A stretch of DNA of 64,000 bases, from positions 124,001-188,000 of the forward strand of contig CAWGGV010000004.1 in NCBI GenBank assembly GCA_963822255.1, written 5' to 3'. A program made the position numbers and the translations under genes. Of this stretch, positions 1 to 8,762 are shown piece after piece; the stretch's first letter is position 1; each line of letters opens with the position of its first letter. The DNA is from UBA7803 sp963822255. GTDB taxonomy: Bacteria; Pseudomonadota; Gammaproteobacteria; Pseudomonadales; Azotimanducaceae. The notes below the pieces were generated by a model that was not told the origin of the DNA, made no database searches, and saw nothing but the letters and a program-made list of their open reading frames with translations.

Positions 1-2
1 GG

Positions 3-962
3 AACCTACGCATTGTGGTGACGGCCGTCGGTGGCAGCGCCACCGTCGGTGGCGCTGCGGCTGCCCTCAAGAACCGCATCCACCGCGTCGCCCCGCAAGT
101 CTCCGAAGTCGCCCTATGCGATTCGCCGGCGCTGCTGCGCGACGTCACCCGATTCAACGATTACGACGCGGTGCTTCTCGACTGGCGGTCGGGAGAGGCG
201 GGCAGCGAAGCCGTGGCGGCGGCGGTGAAGGCCTGCCCGATGATTCCGCTGATCGTGGTGTCGAACGAGGCGGAGTCGCAGGTGAGCGAGCACATGCTGC
301 GGCTCGGCGCTCAGGACTACCTGGTGAAGCGGGAGACCAACGGCGCTCGCCTGGTGCGTGCCATTCAACACGCCATGGAGCGTAAGCGGCTGGACATCCG
401 GCTGAAGACCACGCTCGGCGAGCTGGGCCAGGCCAACGCCCGGCTCAGGTCCCTGGCTTTGAAGGATACCCTCACCGGAGCCTTGAACCGTCGCGCATTC
501 TTCGCCATTGGTAACCAGGTGCTGGCGCGCGCCAAACGCCACGAGCGCCGCCTCGCGTTGCTGTACAGCGATCTCGACGGGTTCAAGCAGATCAACGACA
601 ACCTCGGCCACGCGGTGGGGGACGCGGTGCTCAGAGCGTTTCGCGAACGCTGCGCCCAGACCCTGCGCCGCGGCGACAGCCTCGCCCGGCTCGGAGGCGA
701 CGAGTTCGTCATGCTGCTGGAGGCGGTGACCGGTGACGCGGGCCTGGAGACGGCCAGGCGGATCCGGGCGGCGTTCGACCAGCCACTGGTCGTCGGGCCG
801 CACGCGATTCGGCTGCGGCCGAGCATCGGTGTCGCCCGGTTTCCCGAATGCGAGACCATGGAGTCGCTGATCACCTGCGCCGACCAGGCCATGTACGTGG
901 CCAAGCGTGGCTCCGGCATCGCCTGCTACGGCGCTGCGGGGGTGGAGCCGATCCACACGTAG
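3..962 (+). CDS. Receiver-GGDEF diguanylate cyclase, 5' end possibly outside window
   Basis: The product is predicted to make cyclic di-GMP from two GTP in the cytoplasm. Residues 1-115 form a receiver-like domain with the acceptor aspartate in VLLDW and the conserved lysine in YLVKR, but the acidic pair normally at the end of strand 1 is missing (the strand reads IVVTAVGG). A helical linker (about 120-150) leads to a GGDEF domain with an intact RLGGDEF active site. An RRGD inhibitory-site motif lies five residues upstream of it, so product inhibition is likely. The frame is open to the left edge. GTG at 15 is the first in-window start, but the true start may lie upstream. The enzyme call is firm. 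Phosphorylation control is doubtful because of the degenerate receiver. Confidence 0.9.
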   Translation, partial: NLRIVVTAVGGSATVGGAAAALKNRIHRVAPQVSEVALCDSPALLRDVTRFNDYDAVLLDWRSGEAGSEAVAAAVKACPMIPLIVVSNEAESQVSEHMLRLGAQDYLVKRETNGARLVRAIQHAMERKRLDIRLKTTLGELGQANARLRSLALKDTLTGALNRRAFFAIGNQVLARAKRHERRLALLYSDLDGFKQINDNLGHAVGDAVLRAFRERCAQTLRRGDSLARLGGDEFVMLLEAVTGDAGLETARRIRAAFDQPLVVGPHAIRLRPSIGVARFPECETMESLITCADQAMYVAKRGSGIACYGAAGVEPIHT

Positions 963-1044
963 TGCGCGCGTAGCACGTGCCGCATCCGCTCCTTGCCGCC
1001 GGTGCCGCCAGGCCATTACGCTCCCCTCATTCTGGGAGGCACCG

Positions 1045-1710
1045 ATGACCACCGAACTGTACGAGGCGATGAGCACCCTGCGGGCGGTGCGGCGACTGAG
1101 GCCCGATCCGATCCCGGACGAGGTGCTGCGGCGCATCCTGCAGGCCGCGGCCTGGGCTCCAAGCGGCGGCAACGTGCAGCCGTGGCGGGTGGTCGTGGTT
1201 CACGACCCGGTGAAGCGCCGGGTACTGGGCGATCTTTACCGAATGGAGTGGGCGCGCTACGCCGAGGCTGCGCATCGCGCGCTCGATGGCCTCTCCGGCG
1301 ACGCCCTCGCGGCGCGGACGCGCGCCCTGGCGGCGGCCGATCACCTCGGCGGGCATTTCGGCGAGGCGCCCGTGGTGCTCGTGTTCTGTTTCAATCCCGC
1401 CACCATGGCCATCACCGATGCCGATCTCGGCCGTCCCAGCGTGGTCGGCGGCGGCTCGGTCTATCCCGCCGTGCAGAACGCGATGCTGGCATGCCGCGCC
1501 GAGGGAATCGGTTGCACCCTGACGACATTGCTCTGCTACCGCGAGGCGGAGGTGCGCGATCTGCTCGCTGTTCCCGACGGCTGGTACACGTGCGCGTTCG
1601 TGCCCATCGGGTATCCGGTCCTTCGGGGTCACGGGCCGATCTCCCGGCGGCCGGTGGCGAAGCTCGCGTTCGCGGACAGCTGGGGCAACGCCGTGGACGG
1701 CGGAGAGTGA
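1045..1710 (+). CDS. Nitroreductase family FMN oxidoreductase
   Basis: This 221-residue protein belongs to the nitroreductase fold, FMN-dependent NAD(P)H oxidoreductases of broad substrate range. The N-terminal arginine-rich FMN-phosphate segment (RAVRRLRPDPIPDE) and the WAPSGGNVQPWR block are typical. The centre holds a glycine-rich segment before AVQNAMLACRAEGIG, which matches the second half of the fold. I chose ATG 1045 because GGGAGG lies 5-11 nt upstream; an open frame continues upstream to 907 without a good ribosome site. The gene ends one base before the PanP-like decarboxylase start, so the two may be co-transcribed. The substrate is unknown, and no evidence ties it to pantothenate synthesis. 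Confidence 0.85.
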   Translation: MTTELYEAMSTLRAVRRLRPDPIPDEVLRRILQAAAWAPSGGNVQPWRVVVVHDPVKRRVLGDLYRMEWARYAEAAHRALDGLSGDALAARTRALAAADHLGGHFGEAPVVLVFCFNPATMAITDADLGRPSVVGGGSVYPAVQNAMLACRAEGIGCTLTTLLCYREAEVRDLLAVPDGWYTCAFVPIGYPVLRGHGPISRRPVAKLAFADSWGNAVDGGE

Positions 1711-1711
1711 C

Positions 1712-3088
1712 GTGAGTCATGCCGTGCCGGGCTGGGACAGCACGGAACTGGCCGTGCTCGAGGCAGCCGCCCGCCGCCTCGGCGACGCCTTCGCCGACCT
1801 CCCGGCGGCGCCCCGCGGGGCGGCGCGCGAGCAAGCGCTCACCGCGGTGCTGCTCGAAACCGCCGAGCGGCTCGGTGACAATTTTCCCTACTTTCATCCC
1901 CGCTACGCGGGGCAGATGCTGAAGCCCCCCCACCCGGTCGCGCGTCTCGCCTACGCGCTGGCCATGCTGGTCAACCCGAACAACCATGCCCTTGATGGCG
2001 GCCGCGCCAGCTCGGCCATGGAGAAGGAAGCCGTGGCCGCGCTGGCGGCGATGGCGGGATGGCACAGCCATCTCGGCCATCTGACGAGCGGCGGCACCGT
2101 GGCCAATCTGGAAGCCCTGTGGGTGGCGGCCCGTCTTGCCCCGGGCGGGACGGTGCTGGCTTCCGCCGAAGCGCATTACACCCACAGGCGGCTTTGCGGG
2201 GTGCTCGGGGTGCCCTTCGAGGCCGTGGCCGTGGACCGACAGGGCCGGCTCGACCTCGCCGCTCTCGAGTCGCGTCTGGCGGCAGGTGGGGTTGCGACGG
2301 TGGTGGCCACCGTCGGCACCACCGGGCTCGGAGCCGTGGATCCGGTGGCCGCGCTGGTGGCGCTCCGGGCGCGCTACGGGTTCCGGCTGCACGTGGACGC
2401 CGCGTACGGCGGCTACTTCACGCTGGCAGAGAGCCTCTGCGACGACTGCCGGCCCGCTTATGCTGCGCTCGCCACCGTCGACTCGCTGGTGATCGATCCG
2501 CACAAGCATGGCCTGCAGCCCTACGGCTGCGGTGCGGTGTTGTTCCGCGATCCGTCGGTGGGGCGCTTCTACCAGCACGACTCCCCGTACACGTACTTCA
2601 CCAGCGCCGACCTGCACCTCGGCGAGATCAGCCTGGAGTGCTCCCGGGCCGGGGCGGCCGCCGTCGCACTGTGGGCCACTCAGCGTCTGCTGCCACCGGT
2701 GCCCGGCGGCGAGTTCGCCGCCGATCTGGACCGTTGTCTGCAGGCGGGCAAGGCCCTGCATCGGCGCCTCGAGGCTCACCCGGGATTTCTCACCCTGGCG
2801 CCTCCCGATCTCGACATCGTGGTCTGGGCGCCGGCGGCGCCGACGGCACGGGCGATCAGCGCCCGCTCGGAGCGGTTGTTCCACGCCGCCGCGGCGCGCA
2901 ACCTCCATCTCGCGCTGATCCGCCTGAACCCGGCTCTCGCCGCCCGGCACTGGCCCCAGGCGGTGTCACCCGGCGACGACCCCGTCACCTGCCTGCGATC
3001 GTGTCTGATGAAGCCCGAGCACCTGGATTGGCTGGACGAGCTCTGGGACGCGTTGTTGGAGGCACTCGAAGCCACTGGGGGGCGCTAG
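1712..3088 (+). CDS. panP: PLP-dependent group II decarboxylase, probable aspartate 1-decarboxylase (PanP-like)
   Basis: This 458-residue protein is a fold-type I PLP decarboxylase of the glutamate/tyrosine/aspartate decarboxylase group. The cofactor aspartate is in HVDAAYGG and the Schiff-base lysine is about Lys265 in DPHKHG. It starts at GTG 1712, with GGAG just upstream and one base after the nitroreductase stop. The next genes are panB, panC and coaX, and no panD is in the window. Such decarboxylases can replace PanD by making beta-alanine from aspartate (PanP in Vibrio). I therefore infer that this enzyme supplies the beta-alanine that PanC joins to pantoate. The family is clear. The substrate is inferred from context, and glutamate or an aromatic amino acid remains possible. 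Confidence 0.72.
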   Translation: MSHAVPGWDSTELAVLEAAARRLGDAFADLPAAPRGAAREQALTAVLLETAERLGDNFPYFHPRYAGQMLKPPHPVARLAYALAMLVNPNNHALDGGRASSAMEKEAVAALAAMAGWHSHLGHLTSGGTVANLEALWVAARLAPGGTVLASAEAHYTHRRLCGVLGVPFEAVAVDRQGRLDLAALESRLAAGGVATVVATVGTTGLGAVDPVAALVALRARYGFRLHVDAAYGGYFTLAESLCDDCRPAYAALATVDSLVIDPHKHGLQPYGCGAVLFRDPSVGRFYQHDSPYTYFTSADLHLGEISLECSRAGAAAVALWATQRLLPPVPGGEFAADLDRCLQAGKALHRRLEAHPGFLTLAPPDLDIVVWAPAAPTARAISARSERLFHAAAARNLHLALIRLNPALAARHWPQAVSPGDDPVTCLRSCLMKPEHLDWLDELWDALLEALEATGGR

Positions 3089-3233
3089 CGGACGCGCTTG
3101 GGCAAGCTGCGAAGCCTCTCCCGCTTGCGCTCCGCTGGGCTAGCGAACGTGACGAGCTCCGAGCATGGACTTTCACGCCGCGTTGTCGTAGCGTGGCCAC
3201 CGCGGCTGTCATCCCACAGGAGACAGACCGGGT

Positions 3234-3249
3234 GCGCACCGCGGTGCGC
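3234..3249. promoter_or_regulatory. Perfect 16-bp palindrome in the panP-panB gap
   Basis: The 352-bp gap 3089-3440 contains no convincing gene. Its main visible structure is GCGCACCGCGGTGCGC, a perfect palindrome about 190 bp upstream of panB. No T-tract follows, so it is a poor intrinsic terminator and a better operator candidate. The rest of the gap is GC-rich, and panB has its own strong ribosome site (GGAGGA) at the far end. Function is unproven. Confidence 0.35.
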
Positions 3250-3440
3250 GCAGGACGACACAACGTGATGTGAACCAGGCAGGTGGACTTGATCCCGGAA
3301 GGTGGACAGGTACCCGAGTGCGACGCTCCCTCGTGTAGCCGGCTGGCGTCTCGCCGCCGCGGTGGCCGCCCAAGCGCGACCGTCGACCCTTGCTCCTTCC
3401 CCCTTCCCGCCGCAGTCCGCTTGCCCATGGAGGATTAACC

Positions 3441-4241
3441 ATGGGGAAAGCCCTGAACGTACTCGACTTCGCCGCCACCAAGCACGCCGGCCGGAAAATC
3501 TCGATGGTCACGTGCTACGACTTCTGGTCCGCCCAGTTGCTGGCGCGCACTGAGGTCGATTGCCTGCTGGTGGGCGACAGCTTGGCCATGGTGATGCACG
3601 GCTTCGACTCCACCGTCCATGCGGACGTGGATCTGATGGCGCTGCATACCCGGGCCGTGGCCCGCGGTGCACCGCATAAATTCATCGTCAGCGACATGCC
3701 GTTCCTGTCCGTGCGCAAGGGCCTCGCGTCCGCCATGGACGCGGTGCAGGCGCTGATGCAGGCGGGTGCCGGCGCGGTGAAGATCGAGGGCGAAGCCGGG
3801 CAGCTCGACCTCATGGCTCACATCGTCGAGTCCGGAGTGCCGGTCATGGGCCATCTCGGCCTGACCCCGCAGTCGGTGCACGGCTTCGGCGGCCACAAGG
3901 TGCAGGCGCGCGGAGAAGCGGCCGGCAAGGCGCTGGTGGAATCCGCCCGGCGACTGGCCGACGCCGGCTGTTTCGCGGTGGTGCTCGAGTGCGTGCCGGC
4001 AGCCGTTGCCCGCTGCGTCAGCGCCTCGATTCCGATTCCGACCATCGGCATCGGCGCCGGTGCGCACACCGACGGTCAGGTGCTTGTGCTGCAGGACATG
4101 CTCGGCACCAATCCGCAGTTCAAGCCGCGCTTCCTGCGCCACTACGCCGATGGCTTCGGCACCATCCAGCAGGCCGTGAACCGCTTCCATGCAGACGTTC
4201 AGCAAGGCGCGTTCCCCGGCAAGGCCGAGTCGTACGCATGA
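3441..4241 (+). CDS. panB: 3-methyl-2-oxobutanoate hydroxymethyltransferase
   Basis: PanB transfers a hydroxymethyl group from 5,10-methylene-tetrahydrofolate to 2-oxoisovalerate, giving ketopantoate, the first committed step to pantothenate. The 266-residue product carries the metal- and substrate-binding blocks LLVGDSLAMV, DMPFLS, AVKIEGE, GHLGLTPQ and PTIGIGAG in family order. Its N-terminal segment (MVTCYDFWSAQLL) differs from the commoner MLTAYD form but keeps the Tyr-Asp pair. ATG 3441 follows GGAGGATTAACC. The stop overlaps the panC start by ATGA, so translation is probably coupled. Confidence 0.96.
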   Translation: MGKALNVLDFAATKHAGRKISMVTCYDFWSAQLLARTEVDCLLVGDSLAMVMHGFDSTVHADVDLMALHTRAVARGAPHKFIVSDMPFLSVRKGLASAMDAVQALMQAGAGAVKIEGEAGQLDLMAHIVESGVPVMGHLGLTPQSVHGFGGHKVQARGEAAGKALVESARRLADAGCFAVVLECVPAAVARCVSASIPIPTIGIGAGAHTDGQVLVLQDMLGTNPQFKPRFLRHYADGFGTIQQAVNRFHADVQQGAFPGKAESYA

Positions 4242-5005
4242 AGATCTACGAGCGTCTGGAGGCGTGGCGGGATGCCCGCCGACACATGACCGGCAGTATC
4301 GGCTTCGTGCCCACCATGGGCGCACTGCACCGCGGTCACGCTTCGCTCATCGAGCGCAGCAGACAGGAGTGCGACATCACCGTGCTGTCCGTGTACCTGA
4401 ATCCTACCCAGTTCGACAACGGGAACGACCTCGCCGCGTATCCCCGTACCCTGGACGCCGATCTGGCCATGGCGCGCGAGCTCGGCGTCGACGCCGTCAT
4501 CACGCCCGACTACCAGTCGCTGTATCCGGACGCGTTCCGCTATCGGGTGGAGGAAACGGCGTTCAGTCGGGAGCTCTGCGGCGCGCACCGTCCCGGGCAT
4601 TTCGCCGGCGTGCTCACGGTAGTGATGAAGCTGCTGAATCTGGTGCGTCCCGACCGCGCCTATTTCGGCGAGAAGGACTACCAGCAGTACGAGCTGATCC
4701 GCGGTATGGCCGAGGCGTTTTTTCTGGACACCGAGATCGTTCCCTGCCGCACCGTGCGCGAAGCGGACGGGCTGGCGCTGAGCTCGCGCAACGCGCTGCT
4801 GGAGTCGGACGGCCGCGCCGTGGCACCGAGATTCCACTGTCTGCTCCGCGCCGAGGCCTGCGACGCCGACGTGCACCGCGCGCTCGAGCGCGCCGGCTTC
4901 GCCGTGGACTACGTGGAAACCCGCGGCGGGCGCCGGTTCGGCGCGGTGATCGTGCACGGGCGCGAACGCGACGTGCGGCTGATCGACAACGTGGCGCTGT
5001 CATGA
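4238..5005 (+). CDS. panC: Pantoate-beta-alanine ligase, short form
   Basis: PanC condenses pantoate with beta-alanine using ATP. The 255-residue product keeps the nucleotidyl-transferase HIGH-like motif (HRGH, residues 31-34), the beta-alanine/pantoate pocket (YLNPTQF), GEKDYQQ and the LALSSRN loop. It is about 25 residues shorter than the usual 280 or so. The loss falls in the C-terminal dimer/lid region, between SSRN and the final VDYVE strand, while the catalytic motifs are intact. The start overlaps panB (ATGA), and the stop overlaps coaX in the same way. The compact C-terminus is natural-looking, since the frame is uninterrupted. Confidence 0.93.
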   Translation: MKIYERLEAWRDARRHMTGSIGFVPTMGALHRGHASLIERSRQECDITVLSVYLNPTQFDNGNDLAAYPRTLDADLAMARELGVDAVITPDYQSLYPDAFRYRVEETAFSRELCGAHRPGHFAGVLTVVMKLLNLVRPDRAYFGEKDYQQYELIRGMAEAFFLDTEIVPCRTVREADGLALSSRNALLESDGRAVAPRFHCLLRAEACDADVHRALERAGFAVDYVETRGGRRFGAVIVHGRERDVRLIDNVALS

Positions 5006-5772
5006 TTCTGTGTCTCGACGTCGGCAACAGCCAGCTCTACTGCGGTGTCTACGACGGCGACAGTCTGGTGTGCCAGTTCCGCCGCACCAGCGCGGCGCGT
5101 GCGTCGTCCGACGAGCTCGGCGTGTTCCTGTTGGTGGCCCTGCGCGAGAACGGCGTCGAGCCGAAGCGCATCGACCGTATCGGCTTGAGCTCGGTAGTGC
5201 CGGACATGCTGCACTCGCTGCGCTCGTGCTGTCAGAAGTACTTCCGGATCGAGCCCATGGTGCTGCGGCCCGGCATCCGCACCGGGCTCAAGGTGGTCAC
5301 CAAGGACCCGCGGGAAGTCGGCGCGGATCGAGTGGCGGACGCCATCGGAGCGATCAAGCTGTTTCCCGACCGTAACCTGATCGTCGTCGACTTCGGCACG
5401 GCCACTACCCTCACGGCCATCACCAGGAGCGGCGAGTTCCTCGGCGGCAACATCCTGCCGGGAGTGCGGCTGGCGCTGGAGGCTCTGGTGGAGAAGACGG
5501 CGAAGTTGCCGTCCGTCGAGATCATTCCGGTCACCGGCGCCATTGGCCGGAGCACCGTCGAGAGCATCCAGAACGGCCTGTACTGGGGCAACGTCGGCAT
5601 GGTGCGAGAGCTGGTGACGCGGATGACTGCGGAGGCCTTTCCCGACGATGCCCCCGTGGTGATCGGCACCGGCGGTTTCTCTCATCTGTTCGACCAGGAG
5701 GAACTGTTCGACGCCGTGGTGCCGGAGCTGATTCTGATCGGCCTTCGAGAGGCGCTGGCGCTGAACGGCTGA
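5002..5772 (+). CDS. coaX: Type III pantothenate kinase
   Basis: CoaX phosphorylates pantothenate to 4'-phosphopantothenate, the first step of CoA synthesis. The 256-residue protein has the acetate-kinase-like fold markers: LDVGNSQ at residues 5-11 (P-loop with Asp6), GADRVADAIGA near 106, DFGTATT near 128 and GGNILPG. Type III kinases need a monovalent cation and resist CoA feedback, unlike CoaA. ATG 5002 overlaps the panC stop. With the preceding genes, this single strand runs from aspartate and 2-oxoisovalerate to phosphopantothenate. Confidence 0.95.
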   Translation: MILCLDVGNSQLYCGVYDGDSLVCQFRRTSAARASSDELGVFLLVALRENGVEPKRIDRIGLSSVVPDMLHSLRSCCQKYFRIEPMVLRPGIRTGLKVVTKDPREVGADRVADAIGAIKLFPDRNLIVVDFGTATTLTAITRSGEFLGGNILPGVRLALEALVEKTAKLPSVEIIPVTGAIGRSTVESIQNGLYWGNVGMVRELVTRMTAEAFPDDAPVVIGTGGFSHLFDQEELFDAVVPELILIGLREALALNG

Positions 5773-5885
5773 CCGCCCCGGGGCGGCATGCCGCCGGCCG
5801 TGTCATCCGGTATGCTGCCCACCGAGGGCCGGGCGAGAGAAACCGGCCGTGACAGGTATCCGGCAACGTCCACGGGAGTAGCGCC

Positions 5886-7082
5886 ATGACTGACGTCAAG
5901 CTCGGAGGCGCCGAGCGTTCCGGCCTCAGGCTGTTCAGCCTGTTCGGTATCGAGATCCGCCTCGACTGGAGCGTGCTCATCATCTTCGCGCTGATCGTCT
6001 ACAGCCTGGGGGCCGGGCTGTTCCCGCAATGGCATCCCGGCTGGTCGGCGGCCACCACCTGGATCACCGCCCTGGCGGCAGGTGTCATCTTCTTCGCCTC
6101 GTTGCTGGCCCATGAAATGTCGCACTCGCTGATGGCTCGGCACTACGGGATCAACGTGCCGCGCATCACTCTGTTCCTGTTCGGCGGCATGGCGGAGATC
6201 GAAGCGGAAGCGCGCACCCCGAAAGAAGAATTCGCCATCGCCGTGGTGGGGCCGCTGATGAGCCTGGCTCTCGGCGTGATGTTCACCTGGATCGCCACGA
6301 CTGCCATGGGCCGAGGCGCCGCGGGCCAGCTCACCACGGACCCCCAGGCGGCCATGTCCGCAATGTCGGCAGCCACCACCGCCTGCCTGTGGCTCGGCTC
6401 GGTGAACATCATGCTCGCTGTCTTCAACATGGTGCCGGGCTTCCCCCTCGACGGCGGGCGGGTGTTCCGCGCCGTGGTGTGGTGGATGACCGGCGATCCG
6501 CTGCGCGCCACCCGAGTCGCCTCCGATGCCGGCCGGCTGGTGGGCTGGCTGATCATCGTCTACGGGTTCTGGAGCATCTTCGCCACCCGCAACCTGGGCG
6601 GTCTGTGGATGGTGCTGATCGGCTGGTTCCTGACCCACATCGCGCGCGCCAGCTACACCCAGATGATCACCGAACGGAGCCTGCGCTCGGTGCGTCTCGG
6701 TGACGTCATGCGAACGCGTTTCGAGACGGTGCCGTCGGACACCACCCTCGATCGATTCGTCGAGGACTATCTGTTGCGCAGCAGCCAGCAGCTCTGGCCG
6801 GTGACCGACGGCGGCCGGTTCGTCGGCACCGTCACCTTCTCGGAAGTGGCCGGCATGGACCCGCGCGACCGCGGCCAGCGCCGGGTGGGCGACATCGTCA
6901 CGCCCATGGACGAGCGCCGCACCCTCGATGCCGGCGAGATGGCGACCACGGCACTGAAACGCCTCGGCGGTGCCGGTGACGATCCGCTGCTGGTGGTCCG
7001 CGACGGCAAGGTGGTTGGGCTGGTTCGCGCCGGCGATATCCTGCGTTGGACGATGATGCACCCCACCGCCGAGGCACACTGA
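5886..7082 (+). CDS. Site-2 protease family (M50) membrane metalloprotease with CBS pair
   Basis: This 398-residue inner-membrane protein belongs to the M50 intramembrane zinc protease family, with a C-terminal pair of CBS domains (about 275-395). The zinc ligands are the HEMSH motif at residues 76-80 and the aspartate of NMVPGFPLDGG near 181. Five or six hydrophobic helices precede residue 265. CBS-linked M50 enzymes are thought to sense adenine nucleotides, but the substrate here is unknown. The 113-bp gap after coaX suggests a separate promoter. It converges on the nhaC-like gene, and REP-like sequence lies just beyond the stop. Confidence 0.9.
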   Translation: MTDVKLGGAERSGLRLFSLFGIEIRLDWSVLIIFALIVYSLGAGLFPQWHPGWSAATTWITALAAGVIFFASLLAHEMSHSLMARHYGINVPRITLFLFGGMAEIEAEARTPKEEFAIAVVGPLMSLALGVMFTWIATTAMGRGAAGQLTTDPQAAMSAMSAATTACLWLGSVNIMLAVFNMVPGFPLDGGRVFRAVVWWMTGDPLRATRVASDAGRLVGWLIIVYGFWSIFATRNLGGLWMVLIGWFLTHIARASYTQMITERSLRSVRLGDVMRTRFETVPSDTTLDRFVEDYLLRSSQQLWPVTDGGRFVGTVTFSEVAGMDPRDRGQRRVGDIVTPMDERRTLDAGEMATTALKRLGGAGDDPLLVVRDGKVVGLVRAGDILRWTMMHPTAEAH

Positions 7083-7105
7083 CGGCAGCCCGGCGTGGTC
7101 AGCGC

Positions 7106-8699
7106 TCAGCCGGTCCGGGAGCGAGCGCCCGGGCTGGGAGCGATCGCCTGGTCGCGATCTTCGGGCCGAGCGCCGCGAGCCATCCCCTGCTCCGTCACGT
7201 CCTCGTCTGCGGTTGCCAGCCGCTCGATCTTGATGTTTCCGTAGCCGTACGCCACCGAGACGAACGGGTTCACCAGGTTGAAGAAGCAGAACGGCAGATA
7301 GGCGAAGGTGGGTACGCCGAGGGCGGCCGCCATATACGCGCCGCACGTGTTCCACGGCACCAGCGGCGAGGTGATCGTGCCGGAGTCTTCCAGCACCCGG
7401 GACAGGTTCTTCGGGTGCAGGCCCCGTGCCTGGTACTCGTCCCGGTACATGCGGCCGGTGATGACGATGGACATATACTGATCCGCCGCCAGCGCGTTGA
7501 CGCCGATGCAGGTGGCTACCGTGGTGGCGATCAACCCGCCGGTGCCGCGCGCGAAGGTCAGCAGCGCACGCACCAGCCGTTCCAGCACCCCGGCCTTCTC
7601 CATGGCGGAGCCGAAGCTCATGGCGGTGATGATCAGCCACACCGTGTTCAGCATCGAGCTCATGCCGCCGCGCGAGAGCAGGGAATCCAGATTGGCGTTG
7701 CCGGTGTGGGCGCTGTAGCCGGCGAACAGCACCTGCCATACGCCTTTAACCAGAGCCGCGGCGCCCTCGTTTGCCGGGGAGCCTTGGCCACCGGCGAGGC
7801 CCAGGATCAACGGCCGTTGAAACAGCAGAGCCATCACCGCGCCGAGAGCGACGCCGGCCAGAATGGAAGCGACAGCCGGCACCTGGCGCGCTGCCAGATA
7901 CACCACCAGCACCACCGGCAGCAACATCAGCGGGCCGATTCGGAAATCCTGCTGCAGCAGGTCGAGCGTTGCGCCCAGCCCGCCCGCTGCCTGCTCCGCA
8001 GGCTGAAACCACCCCACCACGGCGAACGCCGCCAACGCGAACAGGAAGCTGGGTGCGGTGGTCCAGACCATGTGGCGTATGTGGGTGAAGATGTCGATGC
8101 CGGTTACCGCCGGAGCCAGGTTCGTGGTATCGGAGAGGGGTGACATCTTGTCGCCGAAGTAGGCGCCGGAGACCACCGCGCCGGCGGCGATCGGCAACGA
8201 CAGCCCCAGCGCGCCGGCGACCCCGATCAGCGCCACGCCCACCGTGCCCGCCACCGTCCACGAGCTGCCGATGGCCAGTGAGACGATGGCGCACAGCAGG
8301 CAGGTGGCGGGGAAGAACACCGACGGGTCGAGGAGCAGCAGACCATAGTAGATCATGGTGGGCACGGTGCCGGAGAGCATCCACACACCGATGAGGCTGC
8401 CGACCGAGAACAGGATGAGGATGGCGGGCAGGGCGGTGGCGATGCCGCCGACGATGTTGCGCTCGATGTCGACCCAGCGGTGTCCGTTCCTGATCCCGAC
8501 TGCAGTGGCGATGACCGCGCCGATCACCAGAGCGATCTGGTTGGCGCCGCTCGACGAATCGCTGCCGAACAGGGCCACCGATAGTCCCAGCAGGGCGACG
8601 GTGATGCCGATGGTGGCGACAACGTCCAGCAGGCTGGCGGGCTTTGTCTCTCCGGCCGGCTCGTTTCTCGGCCGACTCGTGCGTGGGCGGCTCGGGCAT
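7106..8699 (-). CDS. nhaC: Na+/H+ antiporter, NhaC family (probable one-base error near the start)
   Basis: This is a polytopic inner-membrane sodium/proton antiporter of about 530 residues and roughly a dozen hydrophobic segments. Family blocks seen are SSSGANQIAL, GYFGDKMSPLSDTTN-type sequence (AYFGDKMSPLSDTTNL) and the late SPLVPWNTCG motif. The uninterrupted frame begins only at ATG 8803 or 8782, inside the divergent oxidase gene. A better N-terminus starts at ATG 8699 (MPEPPTHESAE). It joins the main frame (NEPAGETKPASLLD) if one base is removed from the TTT run at about 8663-8665. I take 8699 as the likely start. The last codons overlap a REP-like sequence. The family is certain; the start is not. 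Confidence 0.82.
7136..7159 (+). repeat. REP-like half element overlapping the nhaC 3' end
   Basis: GGGAGCGATCGCCTGGTCGCGATC matches 22 of 24 bases of the REP-like unit after rpoS (22167-22190). It lies between two convergent genes and overlaps the last codons of the antiporter, encoding the Arg-Asp-Gln-Ala-Ile-Ala stretch. It may have replaced the original C-terminus. Confidence 0.5.
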
Positions 8700-8762
8700 G
8701 TGGCACTCGCGCGCGGTTTGGCCGCAGAATACGCGAGGACGCTGTCGATTGCCTGTGGAGCC

